A DNA stretch of 64,000 nt, taken from CAZOEL01 sp964578835 (GTDB lineage Bacteria > Desulfobacterota > Syntrophobacteria > Syntrophobacterales > Syntrophobacteraceae). Each line of letters starts with the position of its first letter. The stretch's first letter is position 1. Shown here one piece after another: positions 24,305-34,197 of this stretch. The notes under the pieces are model-generated. The model made no database searches. It saw nothing but the letters and a program-made list of their open reading frames with translations, and was not told where the DNA came from. The stretch lies in the NCBI GenBank assembly GCA_964578835.1, contig CAZOEL010000031.1:1-64000 (forward strand). Direction: 5' to 3'. The position numbers and the translations under genes are program-made.

Positions 24305-27274
24305 CTACTCACCTGAAAGTGCGTTTACCAGCCTCAACTCGATCTCCATTTCTTGTCTTACCGCCTCAAACTCTACCCCGATCTCTTTGGACAGGACTTC
24401 GACTGATCCGTATCCTTCCCCGTCAAGCTTGTCGGGCTTACCGCAAAGCTCCTCCATTTGTTCTAAAAGAGCGGCAAGCGCAGTAGCGCCCATATTGGCG
24501 CTGCTGGATTTCAATGAGTGCGCAATCTTCTTCATCTCAATGAAATCTGAACCCTTCATAGCTTCCCTCAATCTTATGAGCATCGGGATCGAGGACCTGA
24601 GATAGATCGCCATGAGAGCTGGCATTGGATCGGACCCCGCGGGGGAGATCGACCGGATCGCCTCCCAGACGGTTCTATCAATTGGAAGAGCTTCACGGAC
24701 TTTCTCGGGCTCTTCGCCATGTCCACCGGATGGAATAAGGGCGCTCTCTCCCAGTGCATTATCAACACCGTCATGGACAGGGTCGGCTGGGGGCTCCGAC
24801 ATTTTCCCGGGAAGCCATTTGGCGACCATCTTACGCAACTCGTCACGAGAAAATGGCTTGCTTATATAGTCATCCATTCCTGCAGCCAGACAAGCTTCAC
24901 GATCTCCTTCCATGGCGTGAGCAGTCATGGCGATGACAGGAATTCGGAAGCGCGCCTCTGAAGAAGAAATCTCTCTACTTCGTCTGATCATTGTTGCTGC
25001 TTCATAGCCGTCCATCTCCGGCATCTGGCAGTCCATCAGCACAAGGCTGTAGTCTCTCTGCTCCAGGCTTTGAATCGCTTCCAGCCCATTCGATACGACT
25101 TCCACCTGAAGCCCCAAGCTTTCCAACATGGATTTAGCGACTTCCTGGTTGACAGGGTTGTCCTCGGCAAGAAGAATGCGGCCCTGCAGGGACTGCAACG
25201 CTTCACGGCTTTTGATTCGATTCGCTTTTGTGGTAGCTTCTTGTAACGAGGCAGCCTGCATCGTCGCCGTCAAAGCCTGATAGAGGTGGGACGGACGGAC
25301 GGGTTTCGTTAAGAAGGCATTGATGCCTATCTTGTGGGCCTCTTCCAGATCGCCTTGTTTGCCGACGGAAGTAAGGATCACCAGATTCATGCCGGATGAG
25401 GAAGGGTCCGCTTTGATCAGGCGCGCCAGCTCCAGCCCATCCATCCCTGGCATCATCATGTCCAGAATGGCAAAATCGAAGGGCGGGCAATGACGCTCAC
25501 GAGCGATTCGTATTGCTTCGAGCGCGTTGGGGCCGTCCTCAACGGCAGTACATTTCATTTCCCACGAAGACGACAGCCGTTCCGTAAGGATGAAACGATT
25601 CGTTTCGTTGTCTTCCACAATGAGAACGCGCTGCCCTTTCAAATCCGGTTTGCATGGAGACGCCGGAGAATCCCCGGAAGATTTCTTTGCCCGAATGCTG
25701 AACCGAAATATGCTTCCCTTCCCGGGAATGCTTTCGAGCGAGATACCGCCGCCCATCATCTCGGTGAGCTGCCTACAGATGGTGAGGCCAAGGCCGGTGC
25801 CGCCGAATTTTCGACTCATAGAGCCATCCGCCTGAGAAAAAGCTTCAAAAATCTCTTGCTGAGCTTCCACTGGGATGCCCAAGCCGGTATCTTCCACCTC
25901 AAATTCAACGACCGATGAATCCGTAGTCTCTTCGAGGGTTCTCGCACGAATCACGACTTCACCTTTTTCGGTGAATTTTATAGCATTTCCAATAAGGTTC
26001 GATAGGATCTGCCTAAGCCTGACAGGATCGCCAACCACGAGAGCAGGAACACTCTCCTGGATATGGCATAAGAGCTCTATTCCTTTCCTGTCGGCGCATT
26101 CCGCAAAAAGCTCCGTCGTCTCTTCAATGATCGCACGGACATCGAGATCCACTTTGTCCAGCTCTAACTTGCCCGCTTCAATTTTTGAGAAGTCGAGAAT
26201 ATCGTTGAGCACTCGCATGAGGGCCTCGCCTGAACCGAGCACGGTTTCAGCCAATCCGCGCTGCTTTTCCGTCAAATCCGTATTCAGCAACAACTCAGCC
26301 ATGCCGAGCACTCCATTCATAGGCGTTCGGATCTCATGGCTCATGTTGGCGAGAAATTGGGATTTCGCCCGGCTGGCCGCTTCAGCCGCCTCCTTGGCTA
26401 TGTTCAGCTCGGCAATCGTATGCTCGAGGTCCTTATTGGATCTTGACAGCTCTTCCGTACGAGCGGCCACATCCTCCTCCAGTCGCTCCTTATGGCTCTC
26501 GAGCTTTTCATCTCTATCCTCGATCTGAGTCAGCATCTCGTTAAAGCTATCGATAAGAATCCCCAATTCGTCTTCGCTTCGCTTGGCGGCCCTAATCGAA
26601 TAATTCCCCTCGGCTGAAACGCGCTTGGCGGTTTCAACCAGTTCGAAGATAGGCCTTGAAATCACACGCTGCAAAAGAGTGGCGAGAATATAGGAGATAA
26701 ACATGAGACCAAGCATCACGATGACCACGAGGTAAGCATACCAGCGCAGCATCGAATGCAGTTCGTTCATATTCGTCCGTATCTGTAGGGTCCCGATGAT
26801 CTCACGGTCCAATACAATCGGTTTTTCAACATCCACGTAATCGCCAAAGAATGTTTGCGCTATTGCAGCAAGCATATTTGACAAAAAGGCGGGGGAAGTT
26901 TCGTCCGGATGGACAGCCATCGGGTCTTCGCCTGAATCTCCAGCATGGCCGGGATGGTACATGGCAAAGAGAGCGCCTTCTTTGGAAATCTTGGCGAAGA
27001 TGATGCCTTTAACGGCCGTAAGTCCTTTGAGTGTTTCAGCAGCTGATTTCTGATCGTCGAACATGAGCGCCGCCGCGCAATTGGCGCCTATAACCTCAGC
27101 CAATGTGGATAGATTTTGCGTTATGGTCTGCTTGAAACGGACTAACTGATTAGCTACAAACGCAAAAGAAGCCAGAAGCAAAACGATGCTGCTTGTTAGC
27201 ATCATGAGGGCTGTCAGCTTTCTTTTGATGGAGGTGGAGCGACTGCGTTTCATCATGCTCTCTCCGCTCTTCAT
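24305..27274 (-). CDS. Hybrid sensor histidine kinase (CHASE8-like, HAMP, HK, REC, REC, Hpt)
   Basis: A 989-residue BarA-type phosphorelay protein. A first TM helix near 20-42, a periplasmic segment to about 160 that resembles CHASE8 (IGANCAAALMFDD), and a second TM near 165-190 lead to HAMP and a coiled coil. The kinase core follows, with NMSHEIRTPMNGVLG (H box), DTGLGIP and GGTGLGLTI. Two receivers follow (LILIVEDNETNRF-type about 530-650, with FAILDMMMPGMDG; second about 670-800, with LVLMDCQMPEMDG), then a C-terminal Hpt with HSLKSSSANMGA. Its ATG overlaps the YfiR-like stop as ATGA. It sits where a YfiN-type diguanylate cyclase would sit in the Pseudomonas yfiBNR operon, so the periplasmic YfiR may modulate this kinase. 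Confidence 0.9.
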   Translation of the reverse strand: MKSGESMMKRSRSTSIKRKLTALMMLTSSIVLLLASFAFVANQLVRFKQTITQNLSTLAEVIGANCAAALMFDDQKSAAETLKGLTAVKGIIFAKISKEGALFAMYHPGHAGDSGEDPMAVHPDETSPAFLSNMLAAIAQTFFGDYVDVEKPIVLDREIIGTLQIRTNMNELHSMLRWYAYLVVIVMLGLMFISYILATLLQRVISRPIFELVETAKRVSAEGNYSIRAAKRSEDELGILIDSFNEMLTQIEDRDEKLESHKERLEEDVAARTEELSRSNKDLEHTIAELNIAKEAAEAASRAKSQFLANMSHEIRTPMNGVLGMAELLLNTDLTEKQRGLAETVLGSGEALMRVLNDILDFSKIEAGKLELDKVDLDVRAIIEETTELFAECADRKGIELLCHIQESVPALVVGDPVRLRQILSNLIGNAIKFTEKGEVVIRARTLEETTDSSVVEFEVEDTGLGIPVEAQQEIFEAFSQADGSMSRKFGGTGLGLTICRQLTEMMGGGISLESIPGKGSIFRFSIRAKKSSGDSPASPCKPDLKGQRVLIVEDNETNRFILTERLSSSWEMKCTAVEDGPNALEAIRIARERHCPPFDFAILDMMMPGMDGLELARLIKADPSSSGMNLVILTSVGKQGDLEEAHKIGINAFLTKPVRPSHLYQALTATMQAASLQEATTKANRIKSREALQSLQGRILLAEDNPVNQEVAKSMLESLGLQVEVVSNGLEAIQSLEQRDYSLVLMDCQMPEMDGYEAATMIRRSREISSSEARFRIPVIAMTAHAMEGDREACLAAGMDDYISKPFSRDELRKMVAKWLPGKMSEPPADPVHDGVDNALGESALIPSGGHGEEPEKVREALPIDRTVWEAIRSISPAGSDPMPALMAIYLRSSIPMLIRLREAMKGSDFIEMKKIAHSLKSSSANMGATALAALLEQMEELCGKPDKLDGEGYGSVEVLSKEIGVEFEAVRQEMEIELRLVNALSGE

Positions 27275-27828
27275 TCCTCTCGAACGATTTCCGCAAGTTT
27301 TAAAAGCTTGGAGCTTATGTCAAGCTTCGAGGCTCTCGCAATCGCCAGGTTGATTTCAAAACGTATCTTGTCGCCCGAAGTGGTGAATCCGATCATGCCT
27401 CCCAGGCGAGTAAAATTGGGGATCTCGCTTATTGTCAGAATGCTCGAGCCCTTTAGGGCTCGGAGTATCTGGTCGAGTCTTCCCTTTTCGGAAACGCATA
27501 TGAAAAGCATCTGCCCTCCATGCGCGTCCTCCACCCGCTGGATGTTTCTAACTGCAAACGTTCTTTCGACAACGGGCTTATTCTCCAGGACCTTTATTTT
27601 GGCCCCAAAAGGATCCTCCCCCAGAATGCTCAGCACAATCGGGGCGCTGGAGTCTAAGAACGCTTCCTTTGGCCATTCAATGAACTTGGCAAAATTGAAG
27701 ATGAAGGCGGCCTTGACTCTATACTCGTCCAATTCGGAAGCATAGACATGCTTCGGATGAAGGAAGCTCGATACAATCAGGCAGAGGCAAGTTAAAGCTA
27801 TGATGATCCTGCTAGGCTTGTTGGTCAT
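27271..27828 (-). CDS. YfiR family periplasmic protein (DUF4154)
   Basis: The 185-residue product has a signal peptide (about 1-30) and the YfiR/DUF4154 pattern: EYRVKAAFIFNFAKFIEWP near the mature N-terminus, LSILGEDPFG, a central CVSEK stretch and the C-terminal GGMIGFTTSGDKIRFEINL. YfiR in Pseudomonas is a periplasmic repressor of the cyclase YfiN. Here the coupled downstream gene encodes a hybrid histidine kinase instead, and the upstream gene a TonB-dependent receptor. This trio is familiar from other environmental bacteria, and suggests sensing of an outer-membrane or redox signal. Confidence 0.88.
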   Translation of the reverse strand: MTNKPSRIIIALTCLCLIVSSFLHPKHVYASELDEYRVKAAFIFNFAKFIEWPKEAFLDSSAPIVLSILGEDPFGAKIKVLENKPVVERTFAVRNIQRVEDAHGGQMLFICVSEKGRLDQILRALKGSSILTISEIPNFTRLGGMIGFTTSGDKIRFEINLAIARASKLDISSKLLKLAEIVREE

Positions 27829-27926
27829 TTTCGCTTACCAGCTTATCCCTTAAAGTCGTCTCGCAGATCCTCTCTACTGCGGGAATCCTCGCGGCGCATA
27901 TTTCTGTTCCAGTCATGACAAGTTCT

Positions 27927-30014
27927 CTAGAAGCGCCAGACAACTTTGCCGTATATGCTCCTTTCGATCTCCGATTCCACGCTCCAAAGGAAATCAGGCT
28001 TAAATTCCACATGCCTGCGGTCGAGCAGATTCTGCCCCACTATCGAAAGCTCCAGATTATTGAAGGGCTTCCAAGCAAAACGCACATCCAGAGTAATAAA
28101 ATTATCCACATTACAGCCAATATCGACTGCGGGCAAAGCATCAACATAACGCAGCCACATGTCGAATTGGGTGTTGAAAGGTAAGTCTACCCAAGATCTG
28201 AGCGAAAACTGGTGATGAGGATTTGACCCCTCGATAACTGTGGCGTTGTATGGATCTGTGCTGCCTTCATCTTTGCTCAAGCTCATTTCCAGAAAAGTAT
28301 AAGCGGCCTGGAGACGCAGCCATTTCAGAGCCTGCCAATCAGCCGCCACTTCCACCCCCCATGTCTCGGCTTCCAGTTTGTTCTCAGCATTCAAGGGAAG
28401 AACGATGTGCGGATTTTGAGTCCCCTCCAGGAATGCGCTTCCAAACCCAACACTGCGCAGGTCGTCATAGCTGTTATAAAAGGCTGCAATATCAAAAGAA
28501 AGATGTTCGAAAGGCATGAATCGATAGCCAGCTTCAAATGCATACAACTCTTCAGAGTCAAAATCGTCCTGCCCCGTAAATGTCACCAGTGTTGGAAGAG
28601 GGCTTAAAGGGTTAGGGGGAATAATTTCCCTATCGATTTGTACATCTTCTTCAGCCCAGGAGGGAGTTCTGACCGCCCGAGACACCGCCGTCCACACGCT
28701 ATGATGCTTACTTGGAGTCCACAATAACCTTGCATTGGGCTGAATTTCGAACCCAGTGCGGTCATTGTGCTCAAATCTGGACCCCAAAGTCAGTAGCAGG
28801 CGATTCTCGATAATTTGAATCTCGTTTTGGAGGAAAGCGCTGAAGAGGTTGTTTTCATGCTCAGACTTCAGCCACAAATACGGTGTGCCCGTATGGTTCC
28901 TGTCATCGTCCAGGCGATAACCCAACCCCCATATAATGGATTGTTTGTTTTCGAGCTTGAACTGATGCTGGAAATCCAGATCGAAAGTGTCCCGCTTGTT
29001 TGACAGGAGTTGGTCTCCGAGATTCACGCGGTCATAATATGTCTGAACCTGAAAACTGGATGACTCCGAAACGATGTGGGTCCACCTTGCAAGCGCATTG
29101 CCGCCTATAGCATTACAACTACTATCCAATCTTTCCGAGAAAGCCGGTGGAACGGCGGAGGGAGCGAAATAGGTCTCATTAGCGTTTCTATTTATGAAAT
29201 CACCTTGAAAAGTGAAGGTGTCTTGGGATGAAAGATCGCTGTCGAACCTGAAGCCTGAGATGAAGTAGTCCCAATCATCTTCTCGATCGATATTCCGCAC
29301 GGCGGGGAAGCCCGAATGCTCATAATATTTGCTGTAGATCCTATAGTAGCCGCCCTCCCCGACCTTCCCTCCGTACCTCCCGGCCCCAAAGCCCTCATGG
29401 TCTCCGTAGGCTCCTATGAGAAGACCGCCTTGGGTATCTCTGGATTTCTTCGTCATGATATTGATGACGCCATTGACGGCATTGGCCCCCCACAGGGATG
29501 CTCCAGGACCTCGGATCACTTCAATCCGATCGAGATCCTCCAGGACGTAATTCTGTAGATCCCAGAAAACGCCGGAATAAAGCGGGCTGTAAACTGTGCG
29601 CCCATCGAAAAGAACCAGGAGCTTGTTGGCAAAGCGGCCGTTGAATCCTCTCGCGGTTATAGCCCATTTGCTGGCGTCTATCCGGGCGACTTCCACACCG
29701 GGGACCATTCTCAAAAGCTCAGGTATGCTCGTCGCTCCGGAACGCCGAATGTCCTCCTGGGTGATGACGAACACGGCCGCCGCAGCATCGCTCATCTTTT
29801 GAGGCCTTTTTGATACCGACGTAATGGAGAGATCCATCAGATCCTCAAGGCTGAGAGACGTAAGATCTTCAGGAACATGATTATCTTCCGCACGACTTTC
29901 CACCGTCGGGAGGAATGGAATCAAAAGCATGAAGATGAGCAGCGCGGATAGTGCTTGGACTGGTTTCAAGGTTTCAACACGGAGCCAATAAAAGATCCTT
30001 CGGATACTAACCAT
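27927..30014 (-). CDS. TonB-dependent outer-membrane receptor
   Basis: A 695-residue receptor that imports or senses a siderophore, cobamide or other ligand using TonB energy. The signal peptide spans about residues 1-42. The plug domain (about 55-175) shows KRPQKMSDAAAAVFVIT, RSGATSIPELLRMVPGVEV, RGFNGRFANKLLVLFDGR and the classic VIRGPGASLWGANAVNGVINI. The rest is a 22-strand-type barrel ending in an aromatic residue (VVWRF). Substrate cannot be told from sequence. I favour ATG 30014; an ATG at 30032 reads through a run of nine G. It heads a minus-strand unit with the YfiR-like and hybrid-kinase genes. Confidence 0.92.
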   Translation of the reverse strand: MVSIRRIFYWLRVETLKPVQALSALLIFMLLIPFLPTVESRAEDNHVPEDLTSLSLEDLMDLSITSVSKRPQKMSDAAAAVFVITQEDIRRSGATSIPELLRMVPGVEVARIDASKWAITARGFNGRFANKLLVLFDGRTVYSPLYSGVFWDLQNYVLEDLDRIEVIRGPGASLWGANAVNGVINIMTKKSRDTQGGLLIGAYGDHEGFGAGRYGGKVGEGGYYRIYSKYYEHSGFPAVRNIDREDDWDYFISGFRFDSDLSSQDTFTFQGDFINRNANETYFAPSAVPPAFSERLDSSCNAIGGNALARWTHIVSESSSFQVQTYYDRVNLGDQLLSNKRDTFDLDFQHQFKLENKQSIIWGLGYRLDDDRNHTGTPYLWLKSEHENNLFSAFLQNEIQIIENRLLLTLGSRFEHNDRTGFEIQPNARLLWTPSKHHSVWTAVSRAVRTPSWAEEDVQIDREIIPPNPLSPLPTLVTFTGQDDFDSEELYAFEAGYRFMPFEHLSFDIAAFYNSYDDLRSVGFGSAFLEGTQNPHIVLPLNAENKLEAETWGVEVAADWQALKWLRLQAAYTFLEMSLSKDEGSTDPYNATVIEGSNPHHQFSLRSWVDLPFNTQFDMWLRYVDALPAVDIGCNVDNFITLDVRFAWKPFNNLELSIVGQNLLDRRHVEFKPDFLWSVESEIERSIYGKVVWRF

Positions 30015-30016
30015 CA

Positions 30017-30025
30017 CCCCCCCCC
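30017..30025 (-). promoter_or_regulatory. G9 homopolymer at the receptor ribosome-binding site
   Basis: On the minus strand nine consecutive G lie three bases upstream of the ATG at 30014, exactly where the Shine-Dalgarno sequence should be; the only GGGGG-type purine motif is this tract. If translation starts at the upstream ATG (30032), the tract is inside the coding frame. Either way a length change by slippage would alter expression. Confidence 0.5.
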
Positions 30026-31061
30026 AACGCAACGTCTGGCCCCATTACCCCAAGGCCAATCAAACCAACGGCAAAATAGAACGTCATCTGTCGGATGCTC
30101 TCCCTACAGAGGAATTCACAAGCCCATTATTAAAAGTCCTATTTGTGACTCCAATTTAGCCTCGTCCGCCGATCTTCAGTTTGGCTCACAGTCCATAAGT
30201 GCGATGCGCATCGACTCACAGCGGGGCGAATGAAGCAGATGAGCAACATAAGCCCCGTCATGACATTACTCGGCTACAATAGAGCTCGGCTCGAAGCGCC
30301 GCTTCTCAAGCAGAATCTGGTAGGTCCTATTCTCATTGATTCAACTTGCTTCTTCGGCATAACCCAATCAGACCTTGACCGATTTTTTGCATAGAATCTG
30401 CAGGACCCGGGTAAGTAGAATCATGTAGGTAATTGAAGTTTTACCTGATCACCGAGCCTAAATTATTGAAAAAATGCATGAAACAGTGATTCGAATTTGC
30501 GCGGAGGATGTTTATGGGAGAGCTTACAACTTGAAGTCGGCTTGGTAGTCGAATTATGAAAAACTGAGCTTGGGAGATGCGGATAGTCAGCCGCAGATCT
30601 CCATAATCATTACATCGCGCGTTCATACTTTTTTCACAATTGATCGCTATTATTCCGCCATGTTTCGATCGAGGCGGAAAGACTCCTTCCTCGGCATTCC
30701 CCCCACTTTGATGCCGACTTTTTCCGACTCGACGTCGCGGGACGGATCAATGATCCGTCCCGCATAGCGACTCATCAAAAAACCCGGCTGCCCGGATTCC
30801 GGAAATAATGGACCGGCAAATTGGCGCTCTTGCGCGAAAACTCCCATTAAATCTAGCTATATCGACATCTTCCTTTTCCCTTGACAACTTATTGAAGAAG
30901 CGTCTAATTATGCAGTTGCAGACGGGGAGAATTCTGACGGTATAGTTTATTTCAATAATTCGCCGAAATAGCTGCATCCAAGGCTCTTTATACCTTCAGG
31001 AGAGCGATGTTGCTGTTTCGCCGTTAATTCCGGCATATTCAAAAGAAGTTGAGGCTATCTG
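30026..31061. other. Long intergenic region between divergent units
   Basis: About 1 kb separates the receptor gene (minus) from qrcA (plus). Short frames here show no recognisable product or codon pattern. A small hairpin lies at about 30571-30602, and a sigma70-like promoter for the qrc genes at 30881-30910. The size leaves room for regulatory sites or an undetected RNA, which I cannot identify. Confidence 0.5.
30881..30910 (+). promoter_or_regulatory. Candidate sigma70 promoter for qrcABCD
   Basis: A perfect TTGACA (30881-30886) is followed after 18 nt by TAATTA (30905-30910); an alternative TCTAAT lies 16 nt away. It is about 150 bp upstream of qrcA, in the right orientation. Confidence 0.5.
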
Positions 31062-31619
31062 ATGAAAGAACAAAAGAGCGGCGCTTCCGGTAAACGCGGG
31101 CTGGGGTTTGCTATTTTTTTCACGGGCTTTTTGATTGCTCTCCTCTTCGGCTGGATCGTTTTTCCTCAACTGCTTTTCTCCCAAAAGATGCAGCCGATGA
31201 ACTTCAGCCATGTCGCCCATCAGGATAGCTCTTGCGAAGACTGCCACGCCTTTCGTTCAGACGGCTCCTATACGGGGATTCCCAAGATTGAAAAATGCGC
31301 CGAATGTCACGAGTCGCCCATGGGCGACACCGAAGACGAGCGAATCCTGGTCGAAGAGTACATACAGAAGAACAAAGAAATACCGTGGATGTCCTATTCC
31401 TGGCAACCTGACAACGTTTATTTCAGCCATGCGCCCCACAAAGCGAAAGGCATTGAGTGCACGACATGCCACAGAGATGTTTCCAACGAAAAGAAGCTCC
31501 CGCTTTACAGGGAAAACCGAATCACCGGCTACAGCAAACAGACCATGCAGATGGATACTTGCGAGAAGTGCCATGCGGAAAGAAACGTCAACAATAGCTG
31601 CGAGCTTTGCCATAAGTAG
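31062..31619 (+). CDS. qrcA: QrcA-like multihaem cytochrome c
   Basis: Periplasmic electron-entry subunit of the quinone reductase complex. The 185-residue protein has an N-terminal membrane anchor (about 10-40, FAIFFTGFLIALLFGWIVF) and five CxxCH haem-binding motifs (CEDCH, CAECH, CTTCH, CEKCH, CELCH) with class III-style His partners in NFSHVAH and YFSHAPH. Characterised Desulfovibrio QrcA is described as a hexahaem protein; I see only five canonical motifs and no spare Cys pair. It is expected to accept electrons from the periplasmic cytochrome c3 pool, fed by hydrogenases and formate dehydrogenases. It starts the four-gene unit qrcABCD. Confidence 0.85.
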   Translation: MKEQKSGASGKRGLGFAIFFTGFLIALLFGWIVFPQLLFSQKMQPMNFSHVAHQDSSCEDCHAFRSDGSYTGIPKIEKCAECHESPMGDTEDERILVEEYIQKNKEIPWMSYSWQPDNVYFSHAPHKAKGIECTTCHRDVSNEKKLPLYRENRITGYSKQTMQMDTCEKCHAERNVNNSCELCHK

Positions 31620-31700
31620 GCTGGCGTGAAACGCTGGAATCCGTTGCGGGCTAAACCTGAAGGCATTCTCCAGGAACGATGAAGACAAAGGGTCAGAGGG

Positions 31701-34097
31701 ATGAAATTTGCTCGAAGAGCTTTTTTACAGTTTACCGCCGGGCTAACCGGCGGAGCCCTACTTTCGCCATTGCCGTGGAAGCTGGCGGATGATTCCGCCA
31801 TCTGGTCTCAAAACTGGTCTTGGCGACCGTCTCCTGAACGTGGCGAGATAACGAAGGTCGCCACGATCTGCCGCTTTTGCGATGGCGGATGCGGAATCCG
31901 GGCGCGCCTGGTAAACAAGAATCGCGCTATCCTGCTGGAAGGCAATCCCAACCACCCCCTCAATAAAGGAGGGATATGTCCTCTTGGCGCCGCTGGTCTT
32001 CAGTTTCTCTACGCTCCCTATCGCATCCCGCAACCTTTGAAGCAAACAAAGAAGCGCGGCGACGCTGCCGGATTCAAGCCGATAAGCTGGAGCGATGCGT
32101 TGACCGAGCTCACGAGCAAGCTGAATAAGCTCCGCTCGGAAGAGAAAGCAAATTGTCTGGCCTGCATCACGGAAAAGCCTCGAAGCAGCATGGATGCTCT
32201 CTGGCAGCGTTTTTTCCTTGCCTACGGCTCACCCAATCTCTTTCGCACGCCAAGTCATGCAGACAGTCTTACGCTTGCTTCTTCACTTGTCGCCGGTGAG
32301 GACTCATCTTTGGCGTTCTCTATCGAGAACGCCTCCTATGTGCTCAGCTTCGGCGCCGACCTGCTTGAAGGCTGGGGAGGAGTTTGCAGGATGCAGGCCA
32401 TGTTCGGAGCATGGCGCGAGGAATCTCGAACAAAGCTTGTCCAGGTCGAATCCCGATGCTCCATGACTGCGGCCAAAGCAGATAGATGGATCGCCATATC
32501 CCCAGGCTCGCAAGCGGCTTTGGCGCTCTCCATCTGCCATGCGCTCATTAAAGAGAATCGCTATGACGCGGATTTCGTCGCAAACAACGTCTTCGGATTC
32601 GAAGACTGGACGGATGCCGCAGGGAAGTCCCGCAGAGGATTCAAGTCTCTTGTCCTGGCCGACTATGCCCCCGAGCAGACCGCGGAGCGCATTGGTCTCG
32701 ATGCGGTGAAGATCCGGGAGCTTGCGAAAGAATTCGGCGACAGGAAAAACGCCATCGCCCTATGGGGAGGGAGCCAGGGAGACCATCCGAACAACGTTTA
32801 TCACGATCTGGCCTTCGTCGCTCTCAACATCCTCAAGGGCAACATGCGGCCGGCAGGCCCCGTCAGCCTCGCGCCCCAGATACCTTTGGGACAGCTTCCC
32901 ACCATCGCGCTCGACGAAGCGGCTCAAAAGGGAATGTCTCAAAAAAGGCTGGATCTCGCCCAGCCCACGGCTTCACCATTTCCCGGAAACGGGCTTCACG
33001 CATTTTTGAACGCCGTGGCGCGTGGCGGAGCCTATCCTGTGGAAGTTCTGATGGTGCACGAGGCAAACCCCGCCTACACTCTTCCCGACAATGCTCTTTT
33101 TCAGGCTGCTCTTGAAAAGATCGGCTTTGTGGCTTCTTTTTCCTCATACATGGATGAGACCGCCCTGCTGGCGGATCTCATTCTCCCGAACCATACCGTT
33201 CTAGAGCGTTATGAGGACGTGATCGGTCTACCGAGCGCGCCTTACGCTTATTATGCGATTGCTTCGCCCATCTTGAAGCCTTTGCTTGGCGCCATGAGCA
33301 CAGGGGATGCTCTTCTCCAAATTGCAGGGAAGCTCGAAGAGGGAGTAAGCCGGAGCTTTCCCTGGAAAAATTACGAGGCGTTCCTACAGGAGCGCGTAAA
33401 CGGGCTCGCAGCATCTGGGCGGGGAGCAATAGCGGATGATACGAATACAGACTTGGGAACGCTCCAAACGGGGACTCAGCCCAAGGTCAATTTCTCTGAC
33501 GGCGCGGATCTATGGAAAAAACTGACAGCCGGTAAGTGCTGGTATGACGCTCCAACCCATCCTGAAGGCGCTCTGGCCACCCCCTCGGGAAAACTTGAGC
33601 TTGCGCTCCGGATTCTTCAGGAGAATGGCGTTTCTTCGGATGACGATCTTACGTATCTTCCCCATTTTGCTCAAACCCAGCCCTCAGGCGACGATCGGGA
33701 ATATCCCCTCAGGCTGGTGAGCTACCGCATGATCTCCCTGGCGGAAGGCAAGCTCGCTAATCCGCCTTTTTTGACGAAAACTCTCTGGGATTTCCTTTTG
33801 AAAGGCGACGGAATGTTTGTGGAGCTTCATCCACAAACGGCGCAAACACTTTCGCTCAAAGAAGGAGAGCGCGCAATACTGAAGACGCCCAGGGGAGAAG
33901 TCCCCGTTCTCGTGCATATCTCTCGAGGGGCCCGTCCGGAGGTGGTTTATATGGTTCGGGGACTGGGCCACAAAACCTACGACGAGTACATTCAGAATAA
34001 GGGCGTCAATGCTTACAGCCTCATGGAAGTCCGAATGGATGCGGTTACAGGCCTCGCGGCTATTCAGCCTACTCGCGCCCAATTGAAGCGGCTTTGA
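31701..34097 (+). CDS. qrcB: QrcB-like molybdopterin-oxidoreductase family subunit
   Basis: The 798-residue protein has a twin-arginine-type signal (FARRAFLQF near residue 5) and is therefore exported folded. A Cys cluster CRFCDGGCG with the later GGICPLG (about 52-95) should hold a [4Fe-4S] centre. The rest follows the molybdopterin oxidoreductase fold, with a C-terminal dinucleotide-binding-like domain (about 670-790). In studied Qrc complexes this subunit carries no molybdenum cofactor and serves as scaffold and electron conduit. Gene order and the neighbours identify it as QrcB and not as a polysulfide or formate enzyme. It lies 81 bp downstream of qrcA, consistent with an operon. Confidence 0.87.
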   Translation: MKFARRAFLQFTAGLTGGALLSPLPWKLADDSAIWSQNWSWRPSPERGEITKVATICRFCDGGCGIRARLVNKNRAILLEGNPNHPLNKGGICPLGAAGLQFLYAPYRIPQPLKQTKKRGDAAGFKPISWSDALTELTSKLNKLRSEEKANCLACITEKPRSSMDALWQRFFLAYGSPNLFRTPSHADSLTLASSLVAGEDSSLAFSIENASYVLSFGADLLEGWGGVCRMQAMFGAWREESRTKLVQVESRCSMTAAKADRWIAISPGSQAALALSICHALIKENRYDADFVANNVFGFEDWTDAAGKSRRGFKSLVLADYAPEQTAERIGLDAVKIRELAKEFGDRKNAIALWGGSQGDHPNNVYHDLAFVALNILKGNMRPAGPVSLAPQIPLGQLPTIALDEAAQKGMSQKRLDLAQPTASPFPGNGLHAFLNAVARGGAYPVEVLMVHEANPAYTLPDNALFQAALEKIGFVASFSSYMDETALLADLILPNHTVLERYEDVIGLPSAPYAYYAIASPILKPLLGAMSTGDALLQIAGKLEEGVSRSFPWKNYEAFLQERVNGLAASGRGAIADDTNTDLGTLQTGTQPKVNFSDGADLWKKLTAGKCWYDAPTHPEGALATPSGKLELALRILQENGVSSDDDLTYLPHFAQTQPSGDDREYPLRLVSYRMISLAEGKLANPPFLTKTLWDFLLKGDGMFVELHPQTAQTLSLKEGERAILKTPRGEVPVLVHISRGARPEVVYMVRGLGHKTYDEYIQNKGVNAYSLMEVRMDAVTGLAAIQPTRAQLKRL

Positions 34098-34197
34098 GAG
34101 ACGATTCCATGCAGACGACCCGACAACGAGATTTGAAATCCAGTAATTCAATATTTTTTGCCGCTGCTTCGGGAAAAGTTTCTAAGGGGGGTTTTAA

